DNA from: Bog-473 sp963742035
Lineage (GTDB): Bacteria; Actinomycetota; Acidimicrobiia; Acidimicrobiales; RAAP-2
Length of the DNA: 64,000 nucleotides
Assembly: GCA_963742035.1 (NCBI GenBank)
Contig: CAVUKH010000006.1
Coordinates: 107,000 to 170,999 of the forward strand
Reading direction: 5' to 3'
The position numbers were made by a program, and so were the translations under genes. Positions 16,909 to 25,931 of this stretch are shown here, piece after piece; the stretch's first letter is position 1, and the number at the start of each line of letters is the position of its first letter. The notes beneath the pieces are model-generated. The model was not told the origin of the DNA and ran no database searches. It worked only from the letters and a program-made list of their open reading frames with translations.

Positions 16909-18081
16909 ATGATCAAATACATCGGCTCGAAGCGCCGCCTCGTCCCGGTCCTCGCCCGCATCTGCCGGGCCTCCGGTGCTCGCACTGCCCTCGACCTCTT
17001 CACCGGCACCACCCGCGTCGCCCAGGCCTTCAAGGCGCAGGGCGTCCACGTCACCGCCGTCGACAGCGCCCGCTACGCCCACACCTTCGCTCGCACGTAC
17101 ATCGAGACGGATGCCGCCGCCACCGACGCCGCCGCGCTCCGGGCGGCCATCACCCACCTCAGCGCCCTCCCCGGCAAACCGGGCTACGTCACCGAGACCT
17201 TCAGCCATCAGGCCCGGTTCTTCCAACCGCACAACGCCGCTCGGATAGATGCCGTGCGGGACGCCATCGACTCGGAGTATGCGGGGTCGCCCTTGTTCCC
17301 CCTCCTGTTGACCTCTTTGATCGAAGCGGCGGACCGCGTCGACTCGACCACTGGCGTCCAGATGGCGTACGTGAAGCAATGGGCGCCCCGCTCATCGAAG
17401 CCCTTGGAGCTCCGCGTCCCCGAGTTGCTGCGCGGACCGGGGCGCGCCATCCGGGGCGATGCCGTGGCGCTGACATCGGCACCGGCACCGAGGTTGGGTT
17501 CGTTCGACATGGCGTACCTGGATCCGCCGTACAACCAGCACCGGTATTTCACCAACTACCACGTGTGGGAGACGTTGGTGGCCTGGGATGCCCCCGAGGC
17601 CTACGGCGTGGCCCGGAAGCGGCTGGACGCGCGTGACCCATCCACACGATCCGCCTTCAACTCAAAGCGCACCATGCCGGCCGCACTGGCTTCGGTGGTC
17701 CAGTCGGTCGACTGTGAACTGCTGGTGCTGTCCTACAACAACGAGTCGTGGCTGGGGCTGGAGGAGCTCGAGGCGATGTGCTCCAGCGGAAGATCGGTGG
17801 CGACGCTGTCGTTCGACTCAGCCCGCTACGTGGGGGCCCGCATCGGCATCTTCGACCCTTCCGGGCGCAAGGTCGGACGCGTGAGCCATCTCTCGAACCA
17901 GGAGTTGCTCGTCATCGCCGGCGAGCCGGCGCTCGTGCGCCGAGTGGTGGAGGCGGCCGAGGTGGACGAGGTGGACGACGGTGCGGAGGTGGGCACCGGT
18001 GCCGGGCTGGGCGGCGCCACGGGCGCTGCATCCGGCGTGGTCGCCACCGGTCGGTCGGATCGGCTACAACAGGCGACGTGA
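16909..18081 (+). CDS. Solitary N6-adenine DNA methyltransferase
   Basis: The family start MIKYIGSKRRLVP supports the ATG at 16909 (390 residues); an in-frame ATG at 16861 is possible. The SAM-binding motif is LDLFTGTTRVAQAFKAQG and the catalytic motif is LDPPYNQHRYF at about residue 207. This is the D12/Dam-like arrangement of N6-adenine methylases. It should methylate adenine in a short DNA site. I see no restriction endonuclease, specificity subunit or Vsr gene next to it, so it looks like an orphan with a regulatory or protective role. The C-terminal 45 residues are an acidic Gly/Ala tail. Its stop overlaps the GTG of the PPK2 gene. Confidence 0.85.
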   Translation: MIKYIGSKRRLVPVLARICRASGARTALDLFTGTTRVAQAFKAQGVHVTAVDSARYAHTFARTYIETDAAATDAAALRAAITHLSALPGKPGYVTETFSHQARFFQPHNAARIDAVRDAIDSEYAGSPLFPLLLTSLIEAADRVDSTTGVQMAYVKQWAPRSSKPLELRVPELLRGPGRAIRGDAVALTSAPAPRLGSFDMAYLDPPYNQHRYFTNYHVWETLVAWDAPEAYGVARKRLDARDPSTRSAFNSKRTMPAALASVVQSVDCELLVLSYNNESWLGLEELEAMCSSGRSVATLSFDSARYVGARIGIFDPSGRKVGRVSHLSNQELLVIAGEPALVRRVVEAAEVDEVDDGAEVGTGAGLGGATGAASGVVATGRSDRLQQAT

Positions 18082-19103
18082 GCAAGCACGATCACGGGGG
18101 CCACCACGTGGGCGCCCATGACGGCAATTCCCACGGCAGTGGATCCCACGGGGGCGGCGACGAGACAGCGAGCTCGACGAGGCACGACCTTGATGGGTCC
18201 GCGCCACGATTGCCCTACCCACGGTTGGAGGACTGCGACCTCTCACTGAAGGTCTCCAAGGACGAGGAGGCGAAGCGGCTCGGCAAGGCGCAACGCCGCC
18301 TGTTGCACCTGCGGCTGATCAATGGCGGTCAGCTCAACAATGGTGAGCTCGGCCCGCCGGTGTGCATCGTCTTCGAGGGCTGGGACGCCGCCGGCAAGGG
18401 TGGTGCCATCAAGCGGCTGGTCGAGCCGCTCGACCCCCGCCACGTGCACGTGGCGCCGTTCGCTGCGCCGACGCCAGACGAGTTGCGGCACCACTTCCTG
18501 TGGCGCTTCTGGCCGCCGCTGCCGGGATGGGGCGGCATGACCATCTTCGACCGCAGTTGGTACGGGCGCGTGTTGGTCGAGCGGGTGGAGAACTTCGCCA
18601 CCGAGGTGCAGTGGCGACGCGCCTACCAAGAGATCGCCGACTTCGAACACTCGCTGGCCGAAGAGGGAATGGTCGTGATCAAGCTCTGGATGCACATGTC
18701 GGACGAGGAGCAGTTGCGCCGGTTCGAACGTCGCCGGGACGATCCGCTCAAGGCGTGGAAGCTGACCGACGAGGACTGGCGCAACCGCGAGAAGCGTCCG
18801 CAGTACAACGAGGCGGTGGCGGACATGCTGCGCTTGACCAACGGCCCGTTGGCGCCCTGGGACGTGATTTCGTCGGAGAGCAAGCGGAATGGGCGGGTCG
18901 AGGTCATTGAGACCGTCATCCGGCACATGGAGGAAGGAATGTTGCGCTGGGGCGTGCCGGTGCCGGACCGTGACGCCGAGGAGGAGACCGAGCTGGCGCT
19001 GTCCTTCGACGACGCCGATTTCCAACAGGGCCCCGGGTCGGGGCCGGGGCCGGGGTCGGCGTCGAACGGGGCGGGCGACGCCGAGCAGCGTCTGCCCGCA
19101 TGA
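18078..19103 (+). CDS. ppk2: Polyphosphate kinase 2 with a His-rich N-terminal tail
   Basis: The GTG at 18078 overlaps the methylase stop (GTGA) and gives 341 residues. PPK2 marks are the Walker A loop FEGWDAAGKGGAIKRL (about residue 96), PFAAPTPDELRHHFLWRFW, and the lid region FDRSWYGRVLVERVE. WKLTDEDWRNREKRPQYNEA, typical of the family, follows. It transfers phosphate between polyphosphate and nucleotides in the cytoplasm; the preferred direction and nucleotide cannot be read. The first 35 residues contain about eight His among Gly, Ser and Asp (KHDHGGHHVGAHDG), unusual for PPK2 and suggestive of metal binding. The C-terminus is Gly/Pro-rich. Confidence 0.9.
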   Translation: MSKHDHGGHHVGAHDGNSHGSGSHGGGDETASSTRHDLDGSAPRLPYPRLEDCDLSLKVSKDEEAKRLGKAQRRLLHLRLINGGQLNNGELGPPVCIVFEGWDAAGKGGAIKRLVEPLDPRHVHVAPFAAPTPDELRHHFLWRFWPPLPGWGGMTIFDRSWYGRVLVERVENFATEVQWRRAYQEIADFEHSLAEEGMVVIKLWMHMSDEEQLRRFERRRDDPLKAWKLTDEDWRNREKRPQYNEAVADMLRLTNGPLAPWDVISSESKRNGRVEVIETVIRHMEEGMLRWGVPVPDRDAEEETELALSFDDADFQQGPGSGPGPGSASNGAGDAEQRLPA

Positions 19104-19113
19104 GCAGGCCACA

Positions 19114-20109
19114 ATGAGTCCTGCTGCCGGCGTGCCGCCGGCCCGGCCCGGTATCACCATCCCCTTCGACGGGATCGCGCTGCACGCCCACCGCGAGTGG
19201 TTCGCCCGGCTGCGAGAGCTTGGCTACACCGACCTGTGGTCGGCCGAGGTCGACGGGTCGGACGGGTTCACGCCGCTTGCCCTGGCCGCGGCCTGGGAAC
19301 CGACGCTGAACCTCGGCGTGGCCATCACCCCCGCCTACACGCGGGGCCCGGCGCTGTTGGCCCAGAGCCTCGCCTCCATGGCCGACGCCGCGCCCGGGCG
19401 ATTCTTCTGCGGTCTCGGCGCCTCGTCCCAGGTGATCGTGGCCGACTGGAACGGTCTGGCCTTCGAGAACCAGTACCGGCGCATCCGGGACACGCTGCAC
19501 TTCCTGCGTCTGGCCTTCAGCGGCGAGAAGGTCACCGAGGACTACGAGACGTTCCGCGTCAAGGGCTTCCGACTGGCGCGCCTTCCCGAGCAGCTGCCGC
19601 CGATCTATCTGGCCGCGCTACGACCCGGCATGTTGCACCTGGCCGGTCGGGAGGCCGACGGCGCCATCCTCAACTGGTTGAGCGCCGAGGACGTCGCCAC
19701 ATCCGTGGCGGAGGTGACTGCGGCGGCCGGCGGGGCGCCCCGCGAGATCGTCGCCCGGATCTTCGTGATCGTGACCGAGGACGCCCACGTCGCCCGCACC
19801 ATCGGACGCCGGATGATCACGGCCTACCTGAACGTGTCCGCCTACGCCGAGTTCCACCGTTGGCTGGGCCGGGGCCCGGCGCTGCAGCCGATGTGGGACG
19901 CCTGGGCCGCCGGCGACCGCAAGGGCGCGCTGGCCGCCATCCCAGACTCGGTGGTGGACGAGCTCGTCGTCCACGGGTCGGTGGCCGAATGCCGGGCCCA
20001 CATTCAGAGATATGTCGACAACGGGATCACGGTCCCGGCCCCGGCGGTGATCCCGATCGGTATCGACCTCGCCGACGCCGTGGCGGGTCTGTCACCATCG
20101 GCTGGGTAG
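19114..20109 (+). CDS. LLM-class (putative F420-dependent) oxidoreductase
   Basis: 331 residues from the ATG at 19114, eleven bases after the PPK2 stop. The luciferase-like TIM-barrel pattern is clear: YTDLWSAEVDGSDGFTPLAL, LNLGVAITPAYTRGPALLAQ, PGRFFCGLGASSQVIVADWN and LPPIYLAALRPGMLHLAGREADG. In actinobacteria such proteins normally use F420 rather than FMN. The substrate is unknown. It may be part of the same plus-strand transcript as the methylase and PPK2 genes, though no functional link is obvious. Confidence 0.85.
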   Translation: MSPAAGVPPARPGITIPFDGIALHAHREWFARLRELGYTDLWSAEVDGSDGFTPLALAAAWEPTLNLGVAITPAYTRGPALLAQSLASMADAAPGRFFCGLGASSQVIVADWNGLAFENQYRRIRDTLHFLRLAFSGEKVTEDYETFRVKGFRLARLPEQLPPIYLAALRPGMLHLAGREADGAILNWLSAEDVATSVAEVTAAAGGAPREIVARIFVIVTEDAHVARTIGRRMITAYLNVSAYAEFHRWLGRGPALQPMWDAWAAGDRKGALAAIPDSVVDELVVHGSVAECRAHIQRYVDNGITVPAPAVIPIGIDLADAVAGLSPSAG

Positions 20110-20215
20110 GCCGAGTCGAGAAGCTGGGGCTGGCTCCGGGGCAGCCGACTGCGCCGGGCTGGCCGGACTCGTCCCGGCAGGGAAAACTGCACGGGAAGAC
20201 AGGGGGCCTGGCCAC

Positions 20216-21670
20216 ATGGCAGAGATCGACTTCCGCACCACATCGCTCGCCGAGCTCACCCGCTCGGTCCGAGCCAAGGAGGTCTCGGCCCGGGAGCTGA
20301 CCCAGGCCGCCCTCACCCGGATCGAGCGGCTCGACCCGACCTACAACGCCTTCGTCGCTCTTGATGGAGACCGAGCGCTCGACGAGGCCGATGCGATCGA
20401 CGCCACCATCGCCGCCGGCGCCGACCCGGGCCCGCTGGCCGGGATCCCGCTCGGGGTCAAGGACCTGCAGAACGCCATCGGGTACCGCACCACCTACGGT
20501 TCGGCCCTGTACGCGGACGCCCCGATCTCCACCGTGGACGATCCGTTCGTGGCCCGCCTGCGGGGAGCGGGCTGCGTCGTCGTCGGCAAGACCAACACGC
20601 CCGAGTTCGGCTGGATGGGCAACACGACCAACAGCCTCTTCGGCCCCTCACTCAACCCGTTCGACCACTCGCGGGGGCCCGGTGGATCGTCGGGCGGCGC
20701 GGCGGCGGCGCTGGCTGCCGGGATGGTGCCGCTCGCCACCGGGTCCGACGGTGGCGGATCCATCCGGATCCCGAGCGCCTGCTGTGGCCTCTCGGGCATG
20801 AAGCCGAGCCTCGGCCGTGTCCCTTCCGGTGGCCCCAACCCGCCCGGATGGCCCGACCTCTCGACCAACGGGCCCATGGCCCGCCGCATCGCCGACGTCA
20901 CCCGCGTCCTCGACGTCGCCGTCGGCCCCGACCCCACGGATCTGCGCTCGCTCCCCCGTCCCGAGGCCAACTGGCTGGCGGCGCTCGACGACGCCCACGT
21001 CCCGGTCAAGATCGCCTTCGCCCCCACCCTCGGCTACGCCACCGTCGACGCCGAGGTGGCCGAGGCCTGCGAGCGTGCCGTCGGGGTGCTGGAGTCACTG
21101 GGCGCAGACGTCGTGGTGCTGGATTCTGTTTTCGATGACGACCCCGTCGGTGACTTCCTCACCGTGACGGGGGCGGCCACCTTGCGCACCCTGCGACCCT
21201 TCATGGGTCACCCGCGGTGGGAGGAGGTCCATCCCGTGCTGCGCCACTACGTCGATGCCGCACAGTCGACGACGGCGGAGCGACTCCTCGAGGTGTTCGA
21301 CAACTACCACCGCATGAACCTGCGGCTGGTCGAGCTGTTCCGCAGCTGCCGGATCCTGGTGACACCGACCTGCTCGGCCCTCGCCCCGTTGGCCGACGAC
21401 GTGGTGAGCCCGGTCAACGGGGTGAACACGGCCAACTGGGTGCAGTTCACCTATCCGTTCAACATGACCCGCTCCCCCGCCGCCAGCGTGCCCGTCGCCA
21501 TGAGCCGCGGCGGACTGCCGATCGGTCTGCAGTTGGTCGGCCCCCAGCACGGCGACCTCGTCGTGCTGCGCACGGCCGCCGCGCTCGAAGCGGCCATCGA
21601 CCTCGATTTCCTCGCCGACCTCCCCGCCGCAGAGAACGGTCCTGCCCGAGTACGCCCACACCGCCCCTGA
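20216..21670 (+). CDS. Amidase signature family enzyme
   Basis: The 484-residue protein has the full amidase signature. Lys82 lies in GVKDLQNAIG, the cis-Ser lies in GPGGSSGGAAAALAAGM (about residue 158), and the nucleophile Ser182 lies in TGSDGGGSIRIPSACCGL. It should hydrolyse a carboxylic amide in the cytoplasm; the substrate range of this family is broad. A GGGGG element precedes the ATG. The C-terminal pattern TYPFNMTRSPAASVPVAMSR is also typical. A cupin and a P450 follow in the same direction after an 82-base gap. Confidence 0.9.
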   Translation: MAEIDFRTTSLAELTRSVRAKEVSARELTQAALTRIERLDPTYNAFVALDGDRALDEADAIDATIAAGADPGPLAGIPLGVKDLQNAIGYRTTYGSALYADAPISTVDDPFVARLRGAGCVVVGKTNTPEFGWMGNTTNSLFGPSLNPFDHSRGPGGSSGGAAAALAAGMVPLATGSDGGGSIRIPSACCGLSGMKPSLGRVPSGGPNPPGWPDLSTNGPMARRIADVTRVLDVAVGPDPTDLRSLPRPEANWLAALDDAHVPVKIAFAPTLGYATVDAEVAEACERAVGVLESLGADVVVLDSVFDDDPVGDFLTVTGAATLRTLRPFMGHPRWEEVHPVLRHYVDAAQSTTAERLLEVFDNYHRMNLRLVELFRSCRILVTPTCSALAPLADDVVSPVNGVNTANWVQFTYPFNMTRSPAASVPVAMSRGGLPIGLQLVGPQHGDLVVLRTAAALEAAIDLDFLADLPAAENGPARVRPHRP

Positions 21671-21707
21671 ACCCCAGACGGCCGAAGATCCAGACGGCCG
21701 AGATTTA

Positions 21708-21721
21708 GACAGTCGATTGTC
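21708..21721. promoter_or_regulatory. Short dyad upstream of the cupin-P450 pair
   Basis: GACAGTCGATTGTC is palindromic at 12 of 14 positions and lies about 30 bases before the cupin ATG. Just upstream, at about 21675-21702, CAGACGGCCGAGAT-like sequence occurs twice as a direct repeat. It could be an operator; nothing in the sequence identifies the regulator. Confidence 0.35.
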
Positions 21722-21752
21722 AGAGAATCGAATATTTGGAAGGAGCACCACC

Positions 21753-22229
21753 ATGTCGATCACCACCCCGGCCAACCCGGCCGATGCAGTCCGCCTGGTC
21801 ACGATCGAGGACGCGCCGTGGGCCGACACCGGCACCGGCGTGCTGCTCAAGGTGGTGCGCTACGACTCCTCCCACGGCACGTGGGTCATCCTCAACCGGT
21901 TCCAGCCGGGCGTGCAGCTCCAGACCCACCGCCATACCGGGTCGGTCGACGCGTACACGTCGGCGGGGCGCTGGCACTACCTGGAGTACGACTTCTACGT
22001 GGAGACAGGGTCCTACCTCTACGAGCCGGCCAACTCCGTGCACACCTTGCACGTACCGGCGGAGAACACGGGGGACACCGACGTGTGCTTCATCATTGAG
22101 GGCGCGCTCTTGAACCTGGCCGAGGACGGCTCCGTGGAGTCGGTCTCGGACGGACCCGGGACGCTGGAGGCCTACTACGCACTGCTCGAGGCGCAGGGCG
22201 ACCCGCGTCCCAACGGACTGATCGTCTGA
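21753..22229 (+). CDS. Cupin, 2,4'-dihydroxyacetophenone dioxygenase-like
   Basis: From the ATG at 21753, preceded by GGAAGGAG, the product is 158 residues. The single cupin barrel shows the first metal motif LQTHRHTGSVDAYTSAGRWH and the second around SVHTLHVPAENTGDTDVCFI. Glu substitutions at some expected positions make the metal ligands uncertain. The length and the opening strand LKVVRYDSSHGTWVILNRFQPG recall the 2,4-prime-dihydroxyacetophenone dioxygenase group, which cleaves a C-C bond next to an aromatic ring. The P450 gene begins four bases after its stop, so they form an operon. Confidence 0.75.
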   Translation: MSITTPANPADAVRLVTIEDAPWADTGTGVLLKVVRYDSSHGTWVILNRFQPGVQLQTHRHTGSVDAYTSAGRWHYLEYDFYVETGSYLYEPANSVHTLHVPAENTGDTDVCFIIEGALLNLAEDGSVESVSDGPGTLEAYYALLEAQGDPRPNGLIV

Positions 22230-22233
22230 GCCG

Positions 22234-23442
22234 ATGGACGCCGCCGTGGGATCAGCCGATGCGAGCCGCCTCCTCGATCCGGGCCTGTACTCGGGCGGTG
22301 ACCCCTTTGCCCTCTACGCCGAGCTCCGACGCACCGCGCCCGTGTGCCGGGTCGAGCAGGAGGACGGCGATTTCTGGGCCGTCATGACGCATCCGGAGGT
22401 GTCGCACATCGGCGCCGACCCGGGTGGGTTCTGCTCGTCGAGGGGCATCCTGGTCGAGGAGATCGGCACGACCTACGACACGCCGCCCACAATGATGCAC
22501 ACCGACCCCCCGCAGCACACGCGCTACCGGCGGCTGGTGCAGCCGGGCTTCAAGCCGTCGATGGTGCGGCTGATGGAGGCCGGGGTGGCGGCGAAGGCGC
22601 GGGCGCTCTCGGATCAGATTCGGAGCGGGGTGGTGTTCGACGTCGTGCAGGACCTGTCCATCCCGTTCCCGTTGCAGGTGATCTGCGAGCTGCTGGGCGT
22701 GGACGGGTCGCAGTGGCCCCGCTTCTTCGACTGGTCCGAGGCGGTCATCCCCGGCGAGACCGAGCAGACGGAGGAGGAGCGGGCGGCGCTGCAGGTCGAA
22801 ATGTGGGAGTACCTGATCGGCGTGGCCGAGCTACGGCGGCGAGCACCGGCCGACGACCTCGTGTCGGTGTTGGCGAACGTCGGATCAGATCCGGAGGGTG
22901 GCGGCGAGGAGCTGAGCGAGGCCGAGCTGGCCATGTTCTTGATCCAGCTGCTGGTGGCGGGGAACGAGACGACCCGGAACCTGATCTCGGGCGGATTGGT
23001 GGCCCTGGCCGAACGGCCCGACCAGTGGGCGGCGTTGCGGGCCGACGCCGGATTGATCCCGGGCGCCGTCGAGGAGCTCCTGCGTTGGACGACCCCGGTG
23101 ATCTCGTTCATGCGCACGGCGACGGCCGACACCACCATCCGTGGCGTGGCGGTGGCCTCGGGTGACCCGGTGCTGCTGGTCTACGCCTCGGCCAACCGGG
23201 ACGAGGAGGTCTTCGGTCCCGACGCCGACGAGCTCCGGATCGACCGCCATCCCAACCCCCACGTGAGCTTCGGCTTCGGGCCGCACTTCTGCCTCGGGGC
23301 GGCACTGGCCCGGCTCGAGGGCCGAGTCGTCCTCGGCGAGTTGCTCGAACGTTTCGAGACCCTGGACCTGGCCGGTCCGGTGGAGCGGACATCGAGCCCG
23401 GTGATCGCCGGCGTGCGGCACGCCTCGTTGGTCTTCTCGTAG
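22234..23442 (+). CDS. Cytochrome P450
   Basis: The 402-residue soluble P450 has all core marks: I-helix VAGNETTRNLISGG, K-helix EELLR, the meander region, and the heme loop FGFGPHFCLGAALARLEG with the axial Cys. Bacterial P450s of this class need ferredoxin and reductase partners, which are not encoded nearby. It belongs to a different subgroup from the P450 at 59670, whose C-terminus is CYP125/142-like. The substrate is unknown; coupling to the cupin four bases upstream suggests oxidation of an aromatic or ketone compound. Confidence 0.92.
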   Translation: MDAAVGSADASRLLDPGLYSGGDPFALYAELRRTAPVCRVEQEDGDFWAVMTHPEVSHIGADPGGFCSSRGILVEEIGTTYDTPPTMMHTDPPQHTRYRRLVQPGFKPSMVRLMEAGVAAKARALSDQIRSGVVFDVVQDLSIPFPLQVICELLGVDGSQWPRFFDWSEAVIPGETEQTEEERAALQVEMWEYLIGVAELRRRAPADDLVSVLANVGSDPEGGGEELSEAELAMFLIQLLVAGNETTRNLISGGLVALAERPDQWAALRADAGLIPGAVEELLRWTTPVISFMRTATADTTIRGVAVASGDPVLLVYASANRDEEVFGPDADELRIDRHPNPHVSFGFGPHFCLGAALARLEGRVVLGELLERFETLDLAGPVERTSSPVIAGVRHASLVFS

Positions 23443-23494
23443 GAATCCGGGGGTTCGGGGATCCCGGCGAGAGCAACGCACCCGGGAGAGAGAC

Positions 23495-25213
23495 TTACGC
23501 GGAGAAGTACGGCACGTACTCCGGGTAGCGGTCCGGGTCGTACGTCGACGCCCTGGTGCCGGCCGTGGCGCCGGCCGTGGCGCCGGCCGTGGCGCCGGCC
23601 GTGGTGCCGGGCTGCAGCTGGACCTCGGGCGCACCCCGGCCGGGCAGGAGCTTGACCGCCGCCAACGCGCCGAGCACAGCCACGCCGGCCCCGGCGATAC
23701 AGGCCACCTGCAACCCGCTGTGGAACGCCGTGAAGGCGATGGAGTCCAGGGCGGGCCGCGCCGCACGCGGGGCGTGGGCCACGACCGCCAGGGCGGCCGC
23801 CATGGATTGGTGCGCTTCGCCCTTGGGCCCCGCCGGGATGGGGAGCGGACGGAACGCGCCGATGATCTTGGGGGCGTAGGACGAGGCGAAGATGGAGCCG
23901 AACACCGCCACGCCGAGGGTGCCGCCGAGCTCGCGGGTCGTGTTGTTGACACCGGCGGCGGCGCCGCGCTGCTCGTCGGAGACCGAGCCCATGACCGCCT
24001 CGGCCGTCGGCGCGGTGATGGAGGACAGGCCGAGCGCCAGCAGCACCATGGCGAGGATGATCGGGCCGAAATAGGTGGTGTCCTCCGACGAGTTGAAAGC
24101 CGCCACCAGGAGGCCACCTCCCATAAGCAGCAACCCCAGCGTCACGACCAGGCGGGTGCCGACCTTGAGCGCCACCACGGCGGCGATCGGCGTGCAGACG
24201 GCAGCCACGATGGCGAATGGCAGCGTGTGCAGCCCGGCCGACAGGGTCGAGTAGCCCTTCACGAACTGGAAGTACTGCGTGATGAGGAAGATGAAGCCGA
24301 ACAGGCAGAAGAACGCCACCGAAATCGACAGTGCGCCGCCGGTGAAACGGGGGATTTTGAAGACCCGCACGTCGAGCAGCGGTCCGTCCGTGCGCAGCTC
24401 GAGCAGCGTGAAGGCGGTGAGCAGGACGGCGGCGGCGGCGAAGCAGACGAGGGTGCCGGGCGAGGCCCAGCCCCACTGGGGGCCCTCAATGATGGCGAGC
24501 ACCAGCATGGTGATGCCGACGGTCGAGATGATCACGCCCCGGACGTCGAAGCGGTGCTGCCGTATCCGCGGAATCCGTGGAATGAGGATCCCGCCGGCGA
24601 CGAGCGTGACGGCGACGATCGGCACGTTCACCAAGAAGATCGATCCGTACCAGAAGTGCTCGAGCAGCGCCCCGCCCACAATGGGGCCGAAGGCCACGGC
24701 GATGCCCGACGTCGCCCCCCAGATCCCGAGCGCCTTCTGCCGTTCGGACGGATCCGGGAAGACGCTCGTGAGAATGGCCAGGCTGGCCGGGAAGATGAAG
24801 GCGGCGGCCACGCCCATGAGTGCCCTCGTGGCGATGAGCGTGCCGGTGGAGTCGGAGAAGGCGGCGGCGGCCGAGAAGAGCCCGAAGAAGACCAGGCCGA
24901 CCTGCATGGTGCCCTTGCGGCCCAGCCGGTCCCCGATGCCGCCGCCGGCGAGCAGCAGGCCGGCGAAGGCCAGGCTGTAAGCGTCCACGATCCACTGCAG
25001 GGAGGTGATGGACGCGCCCAGCGTGCGGTTCAGCGTGGGGAGCGCCACGTTGACGATGGTGTTGTCGACCACGACCAAGAAGACGGAGAGGCAGAGGACG
25101 GGGAGCACGACCCAGCGGCGATCCGTCGATCCCGTCGAACCCGCCACTCCCTCCGATGGGGACGTCCCCCCAACGGGAGCCATGACCTTCGTTTCGACGG
25201 CTGATCCGGACAT
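23495..25213 (-). CDS. DHA2-family (EmrB/QacA-like) MFS efflux transporter
   Basis: The ATG at 25213, with GAAGGAG eight bases before it, gives 572 residues. It has about 14 membrane segments and the DHA2 family patterns LSVFLVVVDNTIVNVALPTL, LQWIVDAYSLAFAGLLLAGG and GDRLGRKGTMQVG. It should export drugs or other hydrophobic compounds by proton antiport across the cytoplasmic membrane. The cytoplasmic C-terminal tail has a Thr-Ala-Gly-Ala repeat encoded by four 12-bp units. A TetR-type regulator gene is divergent, with a strong operator between, so this is probably a self-contained, ligand-inducible efflux unit. Confidence 0.9.
   Translation of the reverse strand: MSGSAVETKVMAPVGGTSPSEGVAGSTGSTDRRWVVLPVLCLSVFLVVVDNTIVNVALPTLNRTLGASITSLQWIVDAYSLAFAGLLLAGGGIGDRLGRKGTMQVGLVFFGLFSAAAAFSDSTGTLIATRALMGVAAAFIFPASLAILTSVFPDPSERQKALGIWGATSGIAVAFGPIVGGALLEHFWYGSIFLVNVPIVAVTLVAGGILIPRIPRIRQHRFDVRGVIISTVGITMLVLAIIEGPQWGWASPGTLVCFAAAAVLLTAFTLLELRTDGPLLDVRVFKIPRFTGGALSISVAFFCLFGFIFLITQYFQFVKGYSTLSAGLHTLPFAIVAAVCTPIAAVVALKVGTRLVVTLGLLLMGGGLLVAAFNSSEDTTYFGPIILAMVLLALGLSSITAPTAEAVMGSVSDEQRGAAAGVNNTTRELGGTLGVAVFGSIFASSYAPKIIGAFRPLPIPAGPKGEAHQSMAAALAVVAHAPRAARPALDSIAFTAFHSGLQVACIAGAGVAVLGALAAVKLLPGRGAPEVQLQPGTTAGATAGATAGATAGTRASTYDPDRYPEYVPYFSA
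23556..23603 (-). repeat. 12-bp tandem repeat, four copies
   Basis: Four head-to-tail copies of a GCGCCGGCCGTG unit (the first with one change) encode Ala-Gly-Ala-Thr repeats near the C-terminus of the MFS transporter. The repeat length is a multiple of three, so copy-number change would keep the frame. Confidence 0.85.
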
Positions 25214-25256
25214 CGGCGGCTCCTTCTGCACGGAGGGGAGAGGCATCACCCCTTGT

Positions 25257-25290
25257 AGAACGCTGTGCTAGAGTTATAGCACGATGTTCT
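25257..25290. promoter_or_regulatory. 34-bp operator-like dyad between the MFS and TetR genes
   Basis: The two halves read AGAAC-N3-GTGCTA and TAGCAC-N3-GTTCT around a six-base centre, with the outer 5 and inner 6 bases of each arm perfectly symmetric. It lies between the MFS start (25213) and the TetR start (25307). The central AT-rich TAGAGTTATAG probably overlaps the minus-10 region of one or both promoters. The position and symmetry are what is expected for TetR-family autoregulation. Confidence 0.75.
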
Positions 25291-25306
25291 TCTGTAGGCT
25301 ACATCC

Positions 25307-25912
25307 ATGACAGAAATCCGCCGGACCAGGACTCCGAGCGCCGGGATGGAGGGAGCTCTCCTCACCTCGGCGTCGGAGATACTCGAGTCCGAGGGCCCCG
25401 ACGGCCTCTCGGTCCGTCGGATCGCGGCCGCCGCCGGCGTCGCCCCCATGGGCGTCTACAACCACTTCGAGTCCAAGTTCGGCATCGTCGAAGCGCTGTA
25501 CGTGCAAGGTTTCCAGCGCCTGGCCGACGCCATGGCCGCGATGACCCAGATCGACGATCCCGCCGAGGCGTTGCTCGAGGGTGCCCGCGCCTATCGGGCC
25601 CTCGCCCTCGCCCACCCGATGGCTTACCAGGTGATGTTCCTGCGGGCCGTCCCCGGCTTCGAGCCGAGCGACCCCGCCCTTACCAGTTGCACCCGCGGCT
25701 TCGACCATCTCGTCGCCACCGTCCAGCGCGCCATCCGGGCGGGTGTCATCGCCGCCGCCCCCCCCACCGAGACCGCCCAGATGATCTGGGCCAGCATCCA
25801 CGGCTGGGTCTCCCTCGAGCTTCTCGGCTTCGGTTTCGTCGAGGATCACGACGTCTGGTACGACCGCCTTTGTGAAGCACTGCTCCGGGGTCTCCGCCCG
25901 GATTCCGCCTGA
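25307..25912 (+). CDS. TetR/AcrR family transcriptional regulator
   Basis: The 201-residue protein has an N-terminal helix-turn-helix, LSVRRIAAAAGVAPMGVYNHFESK at about residues 34-57. A C-terminal all-helical ligand domain with WASIHGWVSLELLGFG resembles the WHG-type TetR C-terminus. It most likely represses the divergent MFS gene and itself through the dyad at 25257-25290 and releases on binding the exported compound. The helix-turn-helix with YNHFESK is standard, so DNA binding should be intact. Confidence 0.9.
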   Translation: MTEIRRTRTPSAGMEGALLTSASEILESEGPDGLSVRRIAAAAGVAPMGVYNHFESKFGIVEALYVQGFQRLADAMAAMTQIDDPAEALLEGARAYRALALAHPMAYQVMFLRAVPGFEPSDPALTSCTRGFDHLVATVQRAIRAGVIAAAPPTETAQMIWASIHGWVSLELLGFGFVEDHDVWYDRLCEALLRGLRPDSA

Positions 25913-25931
25913 CTCGTACCGGCGGGCCTCC

